Positions 27,232-36,128 of a stretch of DNA of 64,000 nucleotides are shown here, piece after piece. Each line of letters begins with the position of its first letter. Within the stretch, counting starts at the first letter, position 1. The DNA lies in the NCBI RefSeq assembly GCF_002024505.1, contig NZ_CP019402.1, positions 1,922,001 to 1,986,000 on the forward strand, given 5' to 3'. The position numbers and the translations under genes are program-made. This DNA comes from Plantibacter flavus. GTDB taxonomy: Bacteria; Actinomycetota; Actinomycetes; Actinomycetales; Microbacteriaceae. The notes under the pieces are model-generated. The model ran no database searches. It was not told the origin of the DNA and saw only the letters and a list, made by a program, of their open reading frames with translations.

Positions 27232-27690
27232 ATGAGCACAGCGGAACGGGGTCGGGACGCGGTTGTCCGCAGCGTCGAGGCGCTGGCGCTCACCATCTCC
27301 ATCCGGTCGATCCCCATGAGTCTCGAGCCGCTCCTCAAGACCGACCTCACCATCGCGCAGCTCAAGGTGCTCTCCCTCGTGGTCACGAGCGAGGACGGCG
27401 CGACCGGCGGGGGACTCGCTGAGACCTTCGGCGTCTCGATGGCGACGACGTCGAAGCACGTCGATCGCCTCGTCGAGCAGGGGCTCGTCACCCGCGCGTT
27501 CGACGCCGACGACCAGCGCGTCAGACGAATCCGCGCGACCGAACTCGGGCGCGCGGTGGTGCTGCGCATGATGGCGTCACGTCCGGAACTCGGCTCGGAG
27601 GTCCTCCGAGATCTCGCCACGGAGGACCTCCGGGCGCTCGAGCAGGGTCTCCGGGCCGTCGACGAGCTGCTCCGCGCCCGGCGCGGCTGA
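27232..27690 (+). CDS. MarR-family transcriptional regulator
   Basis: A 152-residue winged-helix protein. The recognition region is ETFGVSMATTSKHVDRLVEQGLV with the wing RAFDADDQRVRRIRATELG, both typical of MarR. It diverges from the Baeyer-Villiger monooxygenase gene with a palindrome between, so it probably represses that gene and responds to its substrate or a phenolic/ketonic compound. Confidence 0.85.
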   Translation: MSTAERGRDAVVRSVEALALTISIRSIPMSLEPLLKTDLTIAQLKVLSLVVTSEDGATGGGLAETFGVSMATTSKHVDRLVEQGLVTRAFDADDQRVRRIRATELGRAVVLRMMASRPELGSEVLRDLATEDLRALEQGLRAVDELLRARRG

Positions 27691-27693
27691 CCG

Positions 27694-27740
27694 GCCGGTG
27701 CCGCACCGGCTTCCACGTCAAGCCGAGGGGCTGCCCCCTC
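27694..27740. terminator. Two small hairpins between convergent MarR and GH42 genes
   Basis: GCCGGTG-CCG-CACCGGC is followed by GAGGGG-CTGC-CCCCTC, which touches the GH42 stop codon. Position between convergent genes suggests termination; the stems are short. Confidence 0.4.
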
Positions 27741-29781
27741 AGGCGCCCCTCACGACCGCGACACCCTGGGAACCCAGACGGAGGCCGGCCGCCGAGGCGC
27801 CGCTCAACAGGTCGGTACCTGACAGGGTCAGGGTGACCGGGGTGGCACCGTGGTTGATCACGAAGGTCAGGTCCCCGCGACGGACAGCCTCGATCCAGGA
27901 TGACGTCGCCTCGTCGTGGACCCGGAGCGGGGCGATGCCCGCCTCCGTCACGAGGGTGCGGATGAGCGCCCGGGTGTCGTCGAGACCCAGGCGCGTCGCC
28001 AGGTACCACGCGGTGCCGTCGCCGCTGACACGTCGGGTGAGTGCGGGCTGCCCGCTGACCGGTCCGTCGGCGAAGACCGCGCGCACGTCGGCGTCGTGGA
28101 GACGAACGGACTCGCTCCACTCCACACCGGTCGCGGTGCCGTCGGCAAAGACCGCACCCTCCACCCTGACCGACGGAGCGATGGTCGACTCCGGACGCAC
28201 AGGGATGGCTCCAGGGCGATCCCAGGCGCCTGCGAGGGGGACGAACTCCTCGATCCAGATACCGAGGGTCTGCTGCAGCGATCCCAGGTAGCCGCCGAGC
28301 CGTGCTCGGTGCGTGGTGTCCACGATCGCAGACTGCGGCGTGACGAGGAGGACAGCGCCTCCGCGGACGGCGGCGTCGAGCGCGGCGAGCCGCGCGTCGT
28401 CGGCGACGAACATCGCAGGCGCGACGATCAACGCATACCCAGTGAGGTCCTCGTCACCGCGCACGAAGTCGACGACGACCCCCTCCTCGGACAGGGCCGC
28501 GTGCCACGGTGCGATGAGCGACGGGTAGCTCGACCGCATCGGGAGCCCTCGATGTTCGATCGCCCACCAACTCTCCCAATCCAGGATGATCGCGGCACGC
28601 GCCCGGACGGGCGCGCCCATCACTGCGTCCAGCGAGCCGAGTTCCGAGCCGAGTGCCTCGACTTCGCGCCAGATCCTGGTGTCGGTCCCCGCATGCGGAA
28701 GCATCGCGGAGTGGAACTGCTCGGCGCCGGCGGCGGACTGTCGCCACTGGAAGAACAGGATGCCGTCGGCTCCGCGGGCGACCGCCTGGTAGGAGAGCGC
28801 ACGCATCTGACCGGGAGCCTTCGGCGCGTTGCTCGGTCGCATGTTCGCCGCGCCCGCCGCCTGTTCCATGAGGAGCCAGGGGCGACCGTGCCCGAGCGAG
28901 CGCATCAGGTCACGTGCCAGAGCCGCGGATCGAGCTGCATCGGGGTCGGCCGGGTCCGGGTAGAGGTCGTCCGCGACGACGTCGACGTGCGGCGCCCAAC
29001 GCCAGTAGTCCAGGCCGCGGAACAGGCCCATGAAGTTGGTCGTGACCGGGATCTCCGGGGTCACCCGCCGGAGGACGTCCTTCTCGGCCAGGAAACAGTC
29101 GAGCAACTCGTCCGAGCTGAAGCGGTCGAAGTCGAGGAGTTGGGACGGGTTGCCGTACGCGGGTGTCGTGCGCGGGGGCTCGACCTGATCGAAGGAGGTG
29201 TAGTGCTGCGACCAGAAGGTCGTGCCCCACGCCTCGTTGAGGGCGTCGACCGTGCCGTACCTCCTGATCAGCCAGCGGCGGAACGCGCTCCCCGACGCAT
29301 CGCAATAGCACCGCGACACATGGCATCCGTATTCGTTGTTGACGTGCCAGAGCGCGAGGGCAGGGTGGTCGCCGTACCGCTCGGCGAGTGCGGTGACCAG
29401 TCGGACCGCCGCTTGGCGGTAGGCCAGCGAACTGGGGCAGTACGCCTGCCGGGACCCGGCACGCAGGCGAACGCCGTCCGCAGTCACCGGGAGCGACTCC
29501 GGATACCGGTGAGCCAACCACATCGGCGGCGATGCGGTGGCGGTCGCCAGATCCACTCGGATGCCGCCAGCGTGGAGTGAGTCCAGCACGGTGTCGAGCC
29601 AGGCGAAGTCGTAGACGCCTTCCTCGGGTTCGAGCAAACCCCAGGAGAAGGCCCCCACAGTCGCGAGGGTGACGCCGGCCCGCTGCATGAGCGAGACGTC
29701 CTCGTCCCACACGTCGCGTGGCCACTGCTCCGGGTTGTAGTCCCCACCGAACCAGGGGGTTGCTGCGAATGCTGAACGCAT
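27739..29781 (-). CDS. Beta-galactosidase, glycoside hydrolase family 42
   Basis: A 680-residue GH42 enzyme. The acid/base is E150 in WHVNNEYG and the nucleophile E306 in LLMEQAAG. Four cysteines (115, 153, 158, 160; CHVSRCYC) correspond to the structural zinc site known in this family. The N-terminal WFGGDYNPEQWP is diagnostic. There is no signal peptide. It is the last gene of an operon with a CUT1 ABC importer, so it acts on imported beta-galactosides or related arabino-/galacto-oligosaccharides. Confidence 0.92.
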   Translation of the reverse strand: MRSAFAATPWFGGDYNPEQWPRDVWDEDVSLMQRAGVTLATVGAFSWGLLEPEEGVYDFAWLDTVLDSLHAGGIRVDLATATASPPMWLAHRYPESLPVTADGVRLRAGSRQAYCPSSLAYRQAAVRLVTALAERYGDHPALALWHVNNEYGCHVSRCYCDASGSAFRRWLIRRYGTVDALNEAWGTTFWSQHYTSFDQVEPPRTTPAYGNPSQLLDFDRFSSDELLDCFLAEKDVLRRVTPEIPVTTNFMGLFRGLDYWRWAPHVDVVADDLYPDPADPDAARSAALARDLMRSLGHGRPWLLMEQAAGAANMRPSNAPKAPGQMRALSYQAVARGADGILFFQWRQSAAGAEQFHSAMLPHAGTDTRIWREVEALGSELGSLDAVMGAPVRARAAIILDWESWWAIEHRGLPMRSSYPSLIAPWHAALSEEGVVVDFVRGDEDLTGYALIVAPAMFVADDARLAALDAAVRGGAVLLVTPQSAIVDTTHRARLGGYLGSLQQTLGIWIEEFVPLAGAWDRPGAIPVRPESTIAPSVRVEGAVFADGTATGVEWSESVRLHDADVRAVFADGPVSGQPALTRRVSGDGTAWYLATRLGLDDTRALIRTLVTEAGIAPLRVHDEATSSWIEAVRRGDLTFVINHGATPVTLTLSGTDLLSGASAAGLRLGSQGVAVVRGA

Positions 29782-29802
29782 GGGTCGTGATCCTCGTTCC
29801 GT

Positions 29803-29827
29803 GGGGCGGTCGATCGACGACCGCCCC
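29803..29827. other. Intra-operon hairpin before the GH42 gene
   Basis: Perfect 10-bp arms GGGGCGGTCG and CGACCGCCCC with a five-base loop lie between the permease stop and the GH42 start. It could partly terminate transcription, lowering GH42 relative to the transporter, or protect the upstream mRNA. Confidence 0.7.
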
Positions 29828-29841
29828 GTTCCGGTACTGGG

Positions 29842-30765
29842 TTACTTGATCGCGCCGGCGCCGATACCCTTGACGATGTGCCGCTGCGCGAGCAGATAGA
29901 ACACGACCACGGGGACGATCGAGATCGTCGTCGCCGCCAACAGGATCTGCTGCTGCGGGGTGTCCGCCGAGGTGAACGCGGTGAGGCCCCGTTGGATCGG
30001 CATGAGGGCGTTGTCGTCGAAGATCACGAGCGCCATCAGGTACTCGTTCCACGCCCCGAGGCCCTGGATGACCGCGACCGCGGCGAGGCCCGGACGGGCG
30101 AGCGGCAGGATGACACTGAAGAAGGTGCGAACCGGCCCCGCGCCGTCGAGCGCGGCCGCCTCCTCCAGGTCGCGAGGCTGGCTCACGAAGAAGCTCCGCA
30201 TGATGAGCGTCGACATGGGGATGCCGGAGGTGATCAGGATGAGGATGTAGCCGACGGGGTTGTTGGTCAGCCCGAGCGAGATGAGGAGTTTGTACTGCGC
30301 GAGGAACATCGCGGGTGCCGGGATGATCATGACCGCCAGGATGACGACGGTGAAGGCGCCCTTCCCGGCGAAGTCGAGGCGGGCGAGCGCGTATCCGGCG
30401 AGGCTCGAGACGACGAGGATGCCGACGACCGCGCAGCCGGTGTAGACGACGCTGTTCCGCAGGTACGTGCCCAGGTCGCCCTGCACCCACGCGGTCACGT
30501 AGTTCGTCCACTGCGGGGACGCCGGGAGGAGGCTGTCGTTGGAGAGCAACTCCGTGAGGCTCTGCAGCGACCCGGACAGCATCCACAGCAGGGGGAGGAG
30601 CGCCGTCAGGGCCGCGACGACCAGGAGGCCGTAGAGGCCGATCTGGTCCGGGCGGATCTTCTTCCGCCGGTGGGGAGGTTTCGGGAGCGGACCGCGGTCG
30701 CCCGGGCGTCGAGCCGTCGTGAGTGACCGGGTGCTCTGCTGGTCGGTGTCGGTGGTGATCGTCAC
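29842..30765 (-). CDS. ABC sugar importer permease, MalG type
   Basis: A 307-residue CUT1 permease with six predicted membrane helices. The EAA loop is EEAAALDGAGPVRTFFSVILPLARPG, here cited as EEAAALDGAG and ILPLARPG. I start at a GTG overlapping the previous stop (GTGA), because GGAGG lies eight bases upstream; an ATG 15 bp earlier lacks a ribosome site. The basic N-terminal tail of about 45 residues precedes helix 1. It partners with the upstream permease and binding protein. No ATPase is encoded here, as is common when a shared MsmK-like ATPase is used. Confidence 0.87.
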   Translation of the reverse strand: MTITTDTDQQSTRSLTTARRPGDRGPLPKPPHRRKKIRPDQIGLYGLLVVAALTALLPLLWMLSGSLQSLTELLSNDSLLPASPQWTNYVTAWVQGDLGTYLRNSVVYTGCAVVGILVVSSLAGYALARLDFAGKGAFTVVILAVMIIPAPAMFLAQYKLLISLGLTNNPVGYILILITSGIPMSTLIMRSFFVSQPRDLEEAAALDGAGPVRTFFSVILPLARPGLAAVAVIQGLGAWNEYLMALVIFDDNALMPIQRGLTAFTSADTPQQQILLAATTISIVPVVVFYLLAQRHIVKGIGAGAIK

Positions 30766-31699
30766 TTGCGTGACCTCCATCCGGTGATGGCGAGTTGGAA
30801 GACGGAGAGCAGCACCAGGGCGCCGCCGAAGACGACCGACATCGCGGCCGCGCTGCCGTACCGCCAGTTCACGAACGCCTCGTTGTAGATGGCGAGCGTC
30901 GGCACCATGGTGTGGTAGCCGGGCCCACCGTTCGTCAACACCTGCACGGTGCCGAAGATCTGGAGGGCCGCGAGGAGGGTCAGGAGACTCACGATCGACG
31001 TCACCGGGGCCAGGTGCGGCCAGGTGATCGATCGGAACGTGGTCCACGGGCCCGCGCCGTCGAGCTCCGCTGCTTCATAGAGCTCCTTCGGCACGTCCTG
31101 CAGGCCGGCGAGGAACAGGAGGAACCCGAACCCCCAGTGGAACCAGATGAACACCGCTGCGACGGCGGGGAGCGCGACGGCGGGGTCACCCAACCAGTTC
31201 TGGGCGAGGGCTCCGAGGCCGACGCTCTCGAGCACCCGGTTCAGGACCCCATTTCCCGGGGCGAGGATGAACGAGAACAGCAGTCCGACGACGACGACCG
31301 ACAACACGCCAGGCAAGTAGAACACCGTTCGGAAGAAGGTCTTGCCCCGGGTGATGCGGTTCACGGCGAGCGCCATGCCGAGCGCGATGCCGTTGCCGAG
31401 GAAGAACCCCACGATGCCGAAGAAGAGGACGTTGCGCATCGAGGCCCAGAAGACGACGTCGCCGGCGATGAACTCGTAGTTGGCGAGGCCGACCCAAGGG
31501 GTGTCCGGGCTCACACCGTCCCACGACTGGAAGCTGAGCAGGATCGCCTGGGCGAACGGCGTGATCGTGAAGACGCCGATCAGGGCGATCGCCGGAGCGA
31601 GGAACAACCAGCCGGTGAGGTTCCGGCGCAGGGGGCGGCCCCGCCGCGCGCGCGGGTCACGCGCACGGCGGCGGGGGCCAGGATCGGCTGCGAGGTCAT
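30762..31699 (-). CDS. ABC sugar importer permease, MalF type, apparent frameshift near the start
   Basis: The body is a normal CUT1 permease from NLTGWLFLAPAIALIGVF through the EAA loop (EAAELDGAGPWTTF) to the stop. In its frame no ATG, GTG or TTG stands at a sensible place. An ATG overlapping the binding-protein stop starts MTSQPILAPAAVRVTRARGG in the next frame; restoring one G in the run at 31639-31642 would join it to RPLRRNLTGW and give 312 residues. So this is a one-base deletion in the sequence, a real frameshift, or a CTG start at 31631. The coordinates given assume the joined form. Confidence 0.7.
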
Positions 31700-33009
31700 G
31701 GCGTGCGGTCCTGTGCGGCCTGGATGTTCGCCAGCACCTCGTCGACCGTCGCCTCGCCCAGGACGAGTCGTTGCGCCTCTGCGACGATGGCCGTCTTGAC
31801 GTCGGTCGTGAACGTCGCAGACATGACCTGGACATCCTCGACACCGGCGGCGTACCCGGCCAACTGCTGCGGCACGTCACCTGCGGCCAGCAACTCGGGG
31901 TTCGTCGGCAGGATGCGTCCGACCTCGGCGAAGACGCTCTGCTGCTCCGGCTCGGTTAGCCACTTCACGAAGTCGAGTGCCTCCTCGGGGTGTGCGCCCT
32001 TCGGGTTGATGACAGCGCCCTTCCCGGGGATGCCGGGGGAGCGTGGGTCGAGGGTCGCACCGTCGAGCTTCGGCAGGGGGAGGGAGAAGTAGTCCTCGAA
32101 CTCGGGGTTGGTCCGCAGCCCGACGGAGACGCCGGGGGAGGCGTCGAAGATGGAGCCGGTCGCCTGGGTGAAGAACGACGTCTCGACGTTCGGGTTGTCA
32201 TCCTGGCCGCCCGGCAGCGCGTTGTTCGCGATGACGCCAGCGTCCTTGAGGTCGACCAAGAACTGGAAGGCGTTGCGCCAGCCGTCGTCCTCCCAGCTCG
32301 CCTCGCCGTTGAAGGTGGCCTCGATCTCCTCGTCGCTCAGCCAGTTCGAGGCCAGCCCCTGGATGAGCTGCGGGGTGAGTGACGCCGCGACGCTGAACTT
32401 CTCGCCAGAGGTCGAGGCCGCGAGGGCGTCGACGAACTCGGCGCCGGTGGTGGGTGCGGTGTCCTGGCTGATGCCAGTGAGTGCCGGGTTGACGAGGAAT
32501 CCGTAGGTCTGTGTCTCCCAGTGCACCGTGTAGATCCCGGCGGGCACACCCAGGTTGTTCCCCTCGTCGAAGGTCGACATCTCGATGACGGCGGGGCTGA
32601 AGTCGTCCGCCCAGTCGCCGTCGAGTTCCTTGGTCAGGTCCATCGCCCACCCGGCCTTGTAGAAGGGCGCCATGTCGGTGGCGTTGAACGACGAGTAGAT
32701 GTCGGGCATGGACTTCGACTGCGCCTTCGCCTGCAGTTTGGGGAGATAGTCGGCCGGTCCGGGTGAGTCGATCGTGATCTTCACGCCCGTCTCCGTCGTG
32801 TACTGCTCCGCGAGCTGGGTCAGGGCGGCCTCCTGGCCGCGCGACTGGTTCATGAAGGTCAGTTCGACCTTGCCGTCGGCTGCGGGCTCGGCGGCGGAGC
32901 AGCCGCTGAGGAGGAGGGCGGCGACGGCTGCGATCGAGCCGCCGGCGACGATCGTGGCGCGCCTGCGCGCTCCACCGGTCGGGGATGGGGTGTTCTGGAA
33001 ACTGTGCAT
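31696..33009 (-). CDS. ABC sugar importer substrate-binding lipoprotein
   Basis: A 437-residue extracellular solute-binding protein, family 1. The signal peptide ends in the lipobox ALLLSGC (Cys about residue 37). The mature part has the usual pattern: VELTFMNQSRGQEAALTQLA, then FYKAGWAMDLT and KGAVINPKGAHPEEALDFVKWL (quoted in part). The ATG at MHSFQN has GGTGAGG upstream; a longer in-frame extension is rejected. A LacI-type operator lies about 125-140 bp upstream. It delivers an oligosaccharide to the two permeases that follow. Confidence 0.88.
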   Translation of the reverse strand: MHSFQNTPSPTGGARRRATIVAGGSIAAVAALLLSGCSAAEPAADGKVELTFMNQSRGQEAALTQLAEQYTTETGVKITIDSPGPADYLPKLQAKAQSKSMPDIYSSFNATDMAPFYKAGWAMDLTKELDGDWADDFSPAVIEMSTFDEGNNLGVPAGIYTVHWETQTYGFLVNPALTGISQDTAPTTGAEFVDALAASTSGEKFSVAASLTPQLIQGLASNWLSDEEIEATFNGEASWEDDGWRNAFQFLVDLKDAGVIANNALPGGQDDNPNVETSFFTQATGSIFDASPGVSVGLRTNPEFEDYFSLPLPKLDGATLDPRSPGIPGKGAVINPKGAHPEEALDFVKWLTEPEQQSVFAEVGRILPTNPELLAAGDVPQQLAGYAAGVEDVQVMSATFTTDVKTAIVAEAQRLVLGEATVDEVLANIQAAQDRTP

Positions 33010-33132
33010 GGTCCTCACCTTTGAAAGCCAGGGATGACTCCGGTCGGGCGATCGGAGTCCGGCGATCCGTTCGGTCGCCGTCGTTCGGGTGGTGCTGGTG
33101 ACGGTGTGCGGTGCGTCACCGCGGATGGTAGA

Positions 33133-33148
33133 TGTCAACCGGTTGCCA
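33133..33148. promoter_or_regulatory. LacI-type operator TGTCAACCGGTTGCCA
   Basis: Near-palindromic with a perfect CAACCGGTTG core. Its complement, TGGCAACCGGTTGACA, differs by one base from the site in the LacI/GH43 promoter at 19355-19370. It precedes the binding-protein gene of the ABC importer operon. Confidence 0.75.
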
Positions 33149-33202
33149 AGCTATGCCTCGTCTCGTGTCGGTGTGTGGGTTGTTGAGTCGGTCTGGTCGG
33201 CG

Positions 33203-35365
33203 TCAGGGAGAGGCTGCGAGGCCGCGATCGGGAATGCCGGCGTGCACCGACTCGAACCCCTCGGCGACGATCGACCAGCCCGGGGGGAGTGCCGCGCCGT
33301 CGCGGTGGGCCGCGACGAGGTGGGCCGTCGCGGCCAGGAGTCCGCCGTTCGCCGGCAGGTAGAGCGAGAGGAAGCCCGGCATCTGCGGGTTGTGGCCGTT
33401 GTTCAGGTAGACGTTCTTCGGCGACGGCATGAGCAGCCCGTCGATCGCACGTGACAGGTCGCCCAACCGCGCTGCGGTCATCGCCATCACGGGGTAGTCC
33501 CACCCCCAGCTCGACTGCAGGTCCCAGTGTTCCCACACGCTGTCGAGTGTCGCGGACATGATCGACGGATCGATGAGCTCGGTAGGAGGCAGCCAGCCGT
33601 ACGCCATCAACATCGACGGGTGGTCCTTCCGCACCAGGAACGGCGGTGTCGCGACGGCGGCGTAGGTCCCGTCGTCGAGCACGGTCGGCGATCGCATCCC
33701 CTCGGAGACCCGACGCCACCGGGGGTCCTCAGCAAGCCCGAGCCGCTCCCGCCAGATGTTGGCGACAGCGAGGGCCCAGGACCAGTAGGCGAGCTCGAAG
33801 GTCGGGTCGGCCGTCGTCTCCCGCTCGGCGAGATAGCTCTCCTGGGCGGGGATCAGGGGCGGGGGGAGCGTGAAGGAGTCGTTCCGTTCGGCGACGACGT
33901 CGGCCATGAAGGTCGCCGTCGCCTCGACGAGCGGATAGTGCCGGCGGAGGAACTCCTCGTCCCGGCCGCTCGCGTGGAGGAGTTCGAGCAGGTGGATCAC
34001 GTGCGGCTGCTGCCAGACGAGGAACACCCCGATGTTACTCGGGGACTCTCGGGCGGACGGATCGGTCTGCTTCGGCCATCTCGCCCCGCGATACCCCTGG
34101 TGGCGAGCCGTCTCGCGAGCCGCATCGAGCGACCGGTGGTAGAAGTCGAGGCTGCGTTCGAGCAGTGCGCCACGGTTCCACAGGGCGAAGTGCGCGGCGT
34201 GCCACCAGTGCATCTCGAGGTGGAACTTGCCGGACCAGCTGTTGTACGTCAGGCCCGTCTCCGCTGGAGGTGTGCGGCCGGCGCAGTTGACGGCGAGGAG
34301 GTACTGGGAGAGGACGAGCCGACGTTCCAGTTCGGTCGCCCGCTCGTCGGTGCTGTCGCCGAGGTCGACCGCGGAGCCGTCCTCCCAGTATCGGCACCAC
34401 CATTCGGCGGCGGTGGAGCATACGTCGGTGAACGTGGAGCGCTCCGTGCGATCGAACGCTGCGGGACCGGGTCGGAGCGCCACCACGACGTCCAGCTCGG
34501 GGCGGTCCGTCGCGGCCACGACGCCGTCGGGGCCGTGCTCGCGCAGCTCGCCGGTCGTGGTCACGTGGACGGCATACGCGGTGGCCTCGACCGTCCGTCG
34601 TGCGATCCAGTCCTGCGGCGACCGAGCCTCCCAGCTCGTGGTCTCCTCCAGTGGATGTTCGAACGGGGCCAGATCATCGGGCTGCGGGTCGAACACCCAC
34701 GCGACGCCCCAGCCCTCGGCCAGGAGGGACGAGCGCAACTGAACCGCGAACCGATCGGCGTCGGGGTCGCCGACGGTGGTCACCTGGACGCGGTGCCCGA
34801 GCACCGAGTAATCCGCGTCGACCCGACCCGACCAGAGGTCGAGGGTGGTCAGGGCGTCGTCGATGATCGAGGGGTCGAGTGGCCCGGGGTGGTCGAGGCG
34901 GACGAGCGCGAGCCGACCGAGGTGGGCGCGGCGCGGGTTGTAGTGGAACCAGGCTCCGGCGGTGAACTCAGGCGCGATCGGGTCTCGCGGGCGCTGCAGT
35001 CCCATGCGGTCCAGGTAGGGGACCGGGCCTCGCTCGGTGGCATGGGTGGTCTCGGCCTCGGCGAGTTCGAGCGGCCGGGTGGGGCGCGTCTCGTACCAGC
35101 CCCAACCGGACTGGGTCTGGAGCGGGATCTGGAAGTCGTCGCGGTCGAACGCGCGAGGTCGTTGCTCGGGGAGGGCGTCGAGGCCGTCGCGGGGCACGCG
35201 GAGCGGGTCGGGCCGGAGCCGGTGGACCTCGGGGAAGGACTGCAGCCCGGAGAGGTCGACCGTGAGGGCGGCGTCGCCGTTGCCCACCGTGAACACCTCG
35301 GTGGGGTGGGCGGAGGTGATCACGGGGTTGTGCCGGCGCACGAGTCTCCGTCGATCGATCGCCAT
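33203..35365 (-). CDS. Six-hairpin ((alpha/alpha)6) glycosidase-like protein, family uncertain
   Basis: A 720-residue protein without signal peptide. The N-terminal third looks like a beta-sandwich (ITSAHPTEVFTVGNGDAALTVD is cited only in part: VFTVGNGDAA), and the rest is helical with EMHWWHAAHFALWNRG, GARWPKQTDPS and NNGHNPQMPGF, resembling GH65/GH95-like catalytic barrels. Likely general-acid residues are the Glu of HLEMHWW or of PAQESY, but I cannot be certain. It lies upstream of the ABC importer on the same strand, so it probably acts on the imported sugar. Confidence 0.7.
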   Translation of the reverse strand: MAIDRRRLVRRHNPVITSAHPTEVFTVGNGDAALTVDLSGLQSFPEVHRLRPDPLRVPRDGLDALPEQRPRAFDRDDFQIPLQTQSGWGWYETRPTRPLELAEAETTHATERGPVPYLDRMGLQRPRDPIAPEFTAGAWFHYNPRRAHLGRLALVRLDHPGPLDPSIIDDALTTLDLWSGRVDADYSVLGHRVQVTTVGDPDADRFAVQLRSSLLAEGWGVAWVFDPQPDDLAPFEHPLEETTSWEARSPQDWIARRTVEATAYAVHVTTTGELREHGPDGVVAATDRPELDVVVALRPGPAAFDRTERSTFTDVCSTAAEWWCRYWEDGSAVDLGDSTDERATELERRLVLSQYLLAVNCAGRTPPAETGLTYNSWSGKFHLEMHWWHAAHFALWNRGALLERSLDFYHRSLDAARETARHQGYRGARWPKQTDPSARESPSNIGVFLVWQQPHVIHLLELLHASGRDEEFLRRHYPLVEATATFMADVVAERNDSFTLPPPLIPAQESYLAERETTADPTFELAYWSWALAVANIWRERLGLAEDPRWRRVSEGMRSPTVLDDGTYAAVATPPFLVRKDHPSMLMAYGWLPPTELIDPSIMSATLDSVWEHWDLQSSWGWDYPVMAMTAARLGDLSRAIDGLLMPSPKNVYLNNGHNPQMPGFLSLYLPANGGLLAATAHLVAAHRDGAALPPGWSIVAEGFESVHAGIPDRGLAASP

Positions 35366-35470
35366 GCCGTCACCACCAATCCTCTAAGCTAATTCTGAGT
35401 CGTCTATCACTTTGGTGCGTTGAACATATCATTGCACCGGCAGACGTTCAAGAGTCGACGAGGAGTCTGG

Positions 35471-36058
35471 ATGCGAGAGAAGCGCGGGCCGTACGCGAAG
35501 TCCGATCAGCGACGGAGGGCACTCAGCGAGGCCGCACTGCAGCTCGTGCAGGAGCGAGGGCACCGGGCGGTCGCCGTCTCGGAGATCGCAGCGCTCGCCG
35601 GAGCCAGTGAGCCGACGGTCTACTACCACTACCCGACCAAGGAGAGCCTGCTCATCGCGGCCCTCCAACAGCACGACGACGAGAACATCCGCGAGCGAGG
35701 GGCCGAGGCCGGAGCGATCGCCGACATGGGTGACCGTGCCGCGCTGGGCGTGCAGCGGACGAACTTCGGGCGACTCTACAACGAGCTCGCCGGAGCGGCG
35801 GCGGATCCCGAGCATCCGGCGAACGGGTACTTCCAGCGACGTTGGGAGCGGTCCGTGCGGGTGGTCGCCACGGACATCGAGCGCCTGCAGGAGGCGGGAC
35901 AGGTGCCGAGGGAGGTCGATGCGGATCAGGCGGCGCAGCTCCTGCTCGCCGCGTGGGAGGGGCTCCAGCTACGGTGGATGCAGGGCCCGCCGTTCGACAT
36001 CCGAGCGCTCATCGAATCGCACATCCGTGCCCTGCTCGGACCCGACGCGTTGGCGTGA
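35471..36058 (+). CDS. TetR-family transcriptional regulator
   Basis: A 195-residue TetR protein: helix-turn-helix region ALQLVQERGHRAVAVSEIAA and TVYYHYPTKESLLIAAL. It is divergent from the six-hairpin glycosidase gene, which it probably controls. The ATG has GAGGAG upstream; a TTG 51 bp earlier in frame is unlikely. The 105-bp intergenic region contains a weak GGTGC-N15-GCACC repeat but no strong palindrome. Like the TetR protein at 12 kb it begins near a RGPYA motif, suggesting related regulators of two glycoside loci. Confidence 0.82.
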   Translation: MREKRGPYAKSDQRRRALSEAALQLVQERGHRAVAVSEIAALAGASEPTVYYHYPTKESLLIAALQQHDDENIRERGAEAGAIADMGDRAALGVQRTNFGRLYNELAGAAADPEHPANGYFQRRWERSVRVVATDIERLQEAGQVPREVDADQAAQLLLAAWEGLQLRWMQGPPFDIRALIESHIRALLGPDALA

Positions 36059-36068
36059 CCAGGGCGGA

Positions 36069-36117
36069 CGACCGCTGCGGCCACCCCGCCGTCACGGCAG
36101 GGCGACCGCAGCGGTCG
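36069..36117. terminator. Bidirectional terminator hairpin
   Basis: Perfect 12-bp arms CGACCGCTGCGG and CCGCAGCGGTCG flank a 25-base loop that itself contains a small GC-rich fold. It lies between the convergent TetR and ABC ATPase genes. Confidence 0.75.
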
Positions 36118-36128
36118 GGCGGGGCGGG

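Noticed and set aside
33527..35392. 621-codon plus-strand frame opposite the six-hairpin glycosidase
   Set aside because: No domain, arginine- and glycine-rich; the minus-strand frame has aromatic-rich globular sequence.
35366..35470. GGTGC-N15-GCACC repeat as TetR operator
   Set aside because: Arms are only 5 bp with a long spacer, too weak to report as a site.
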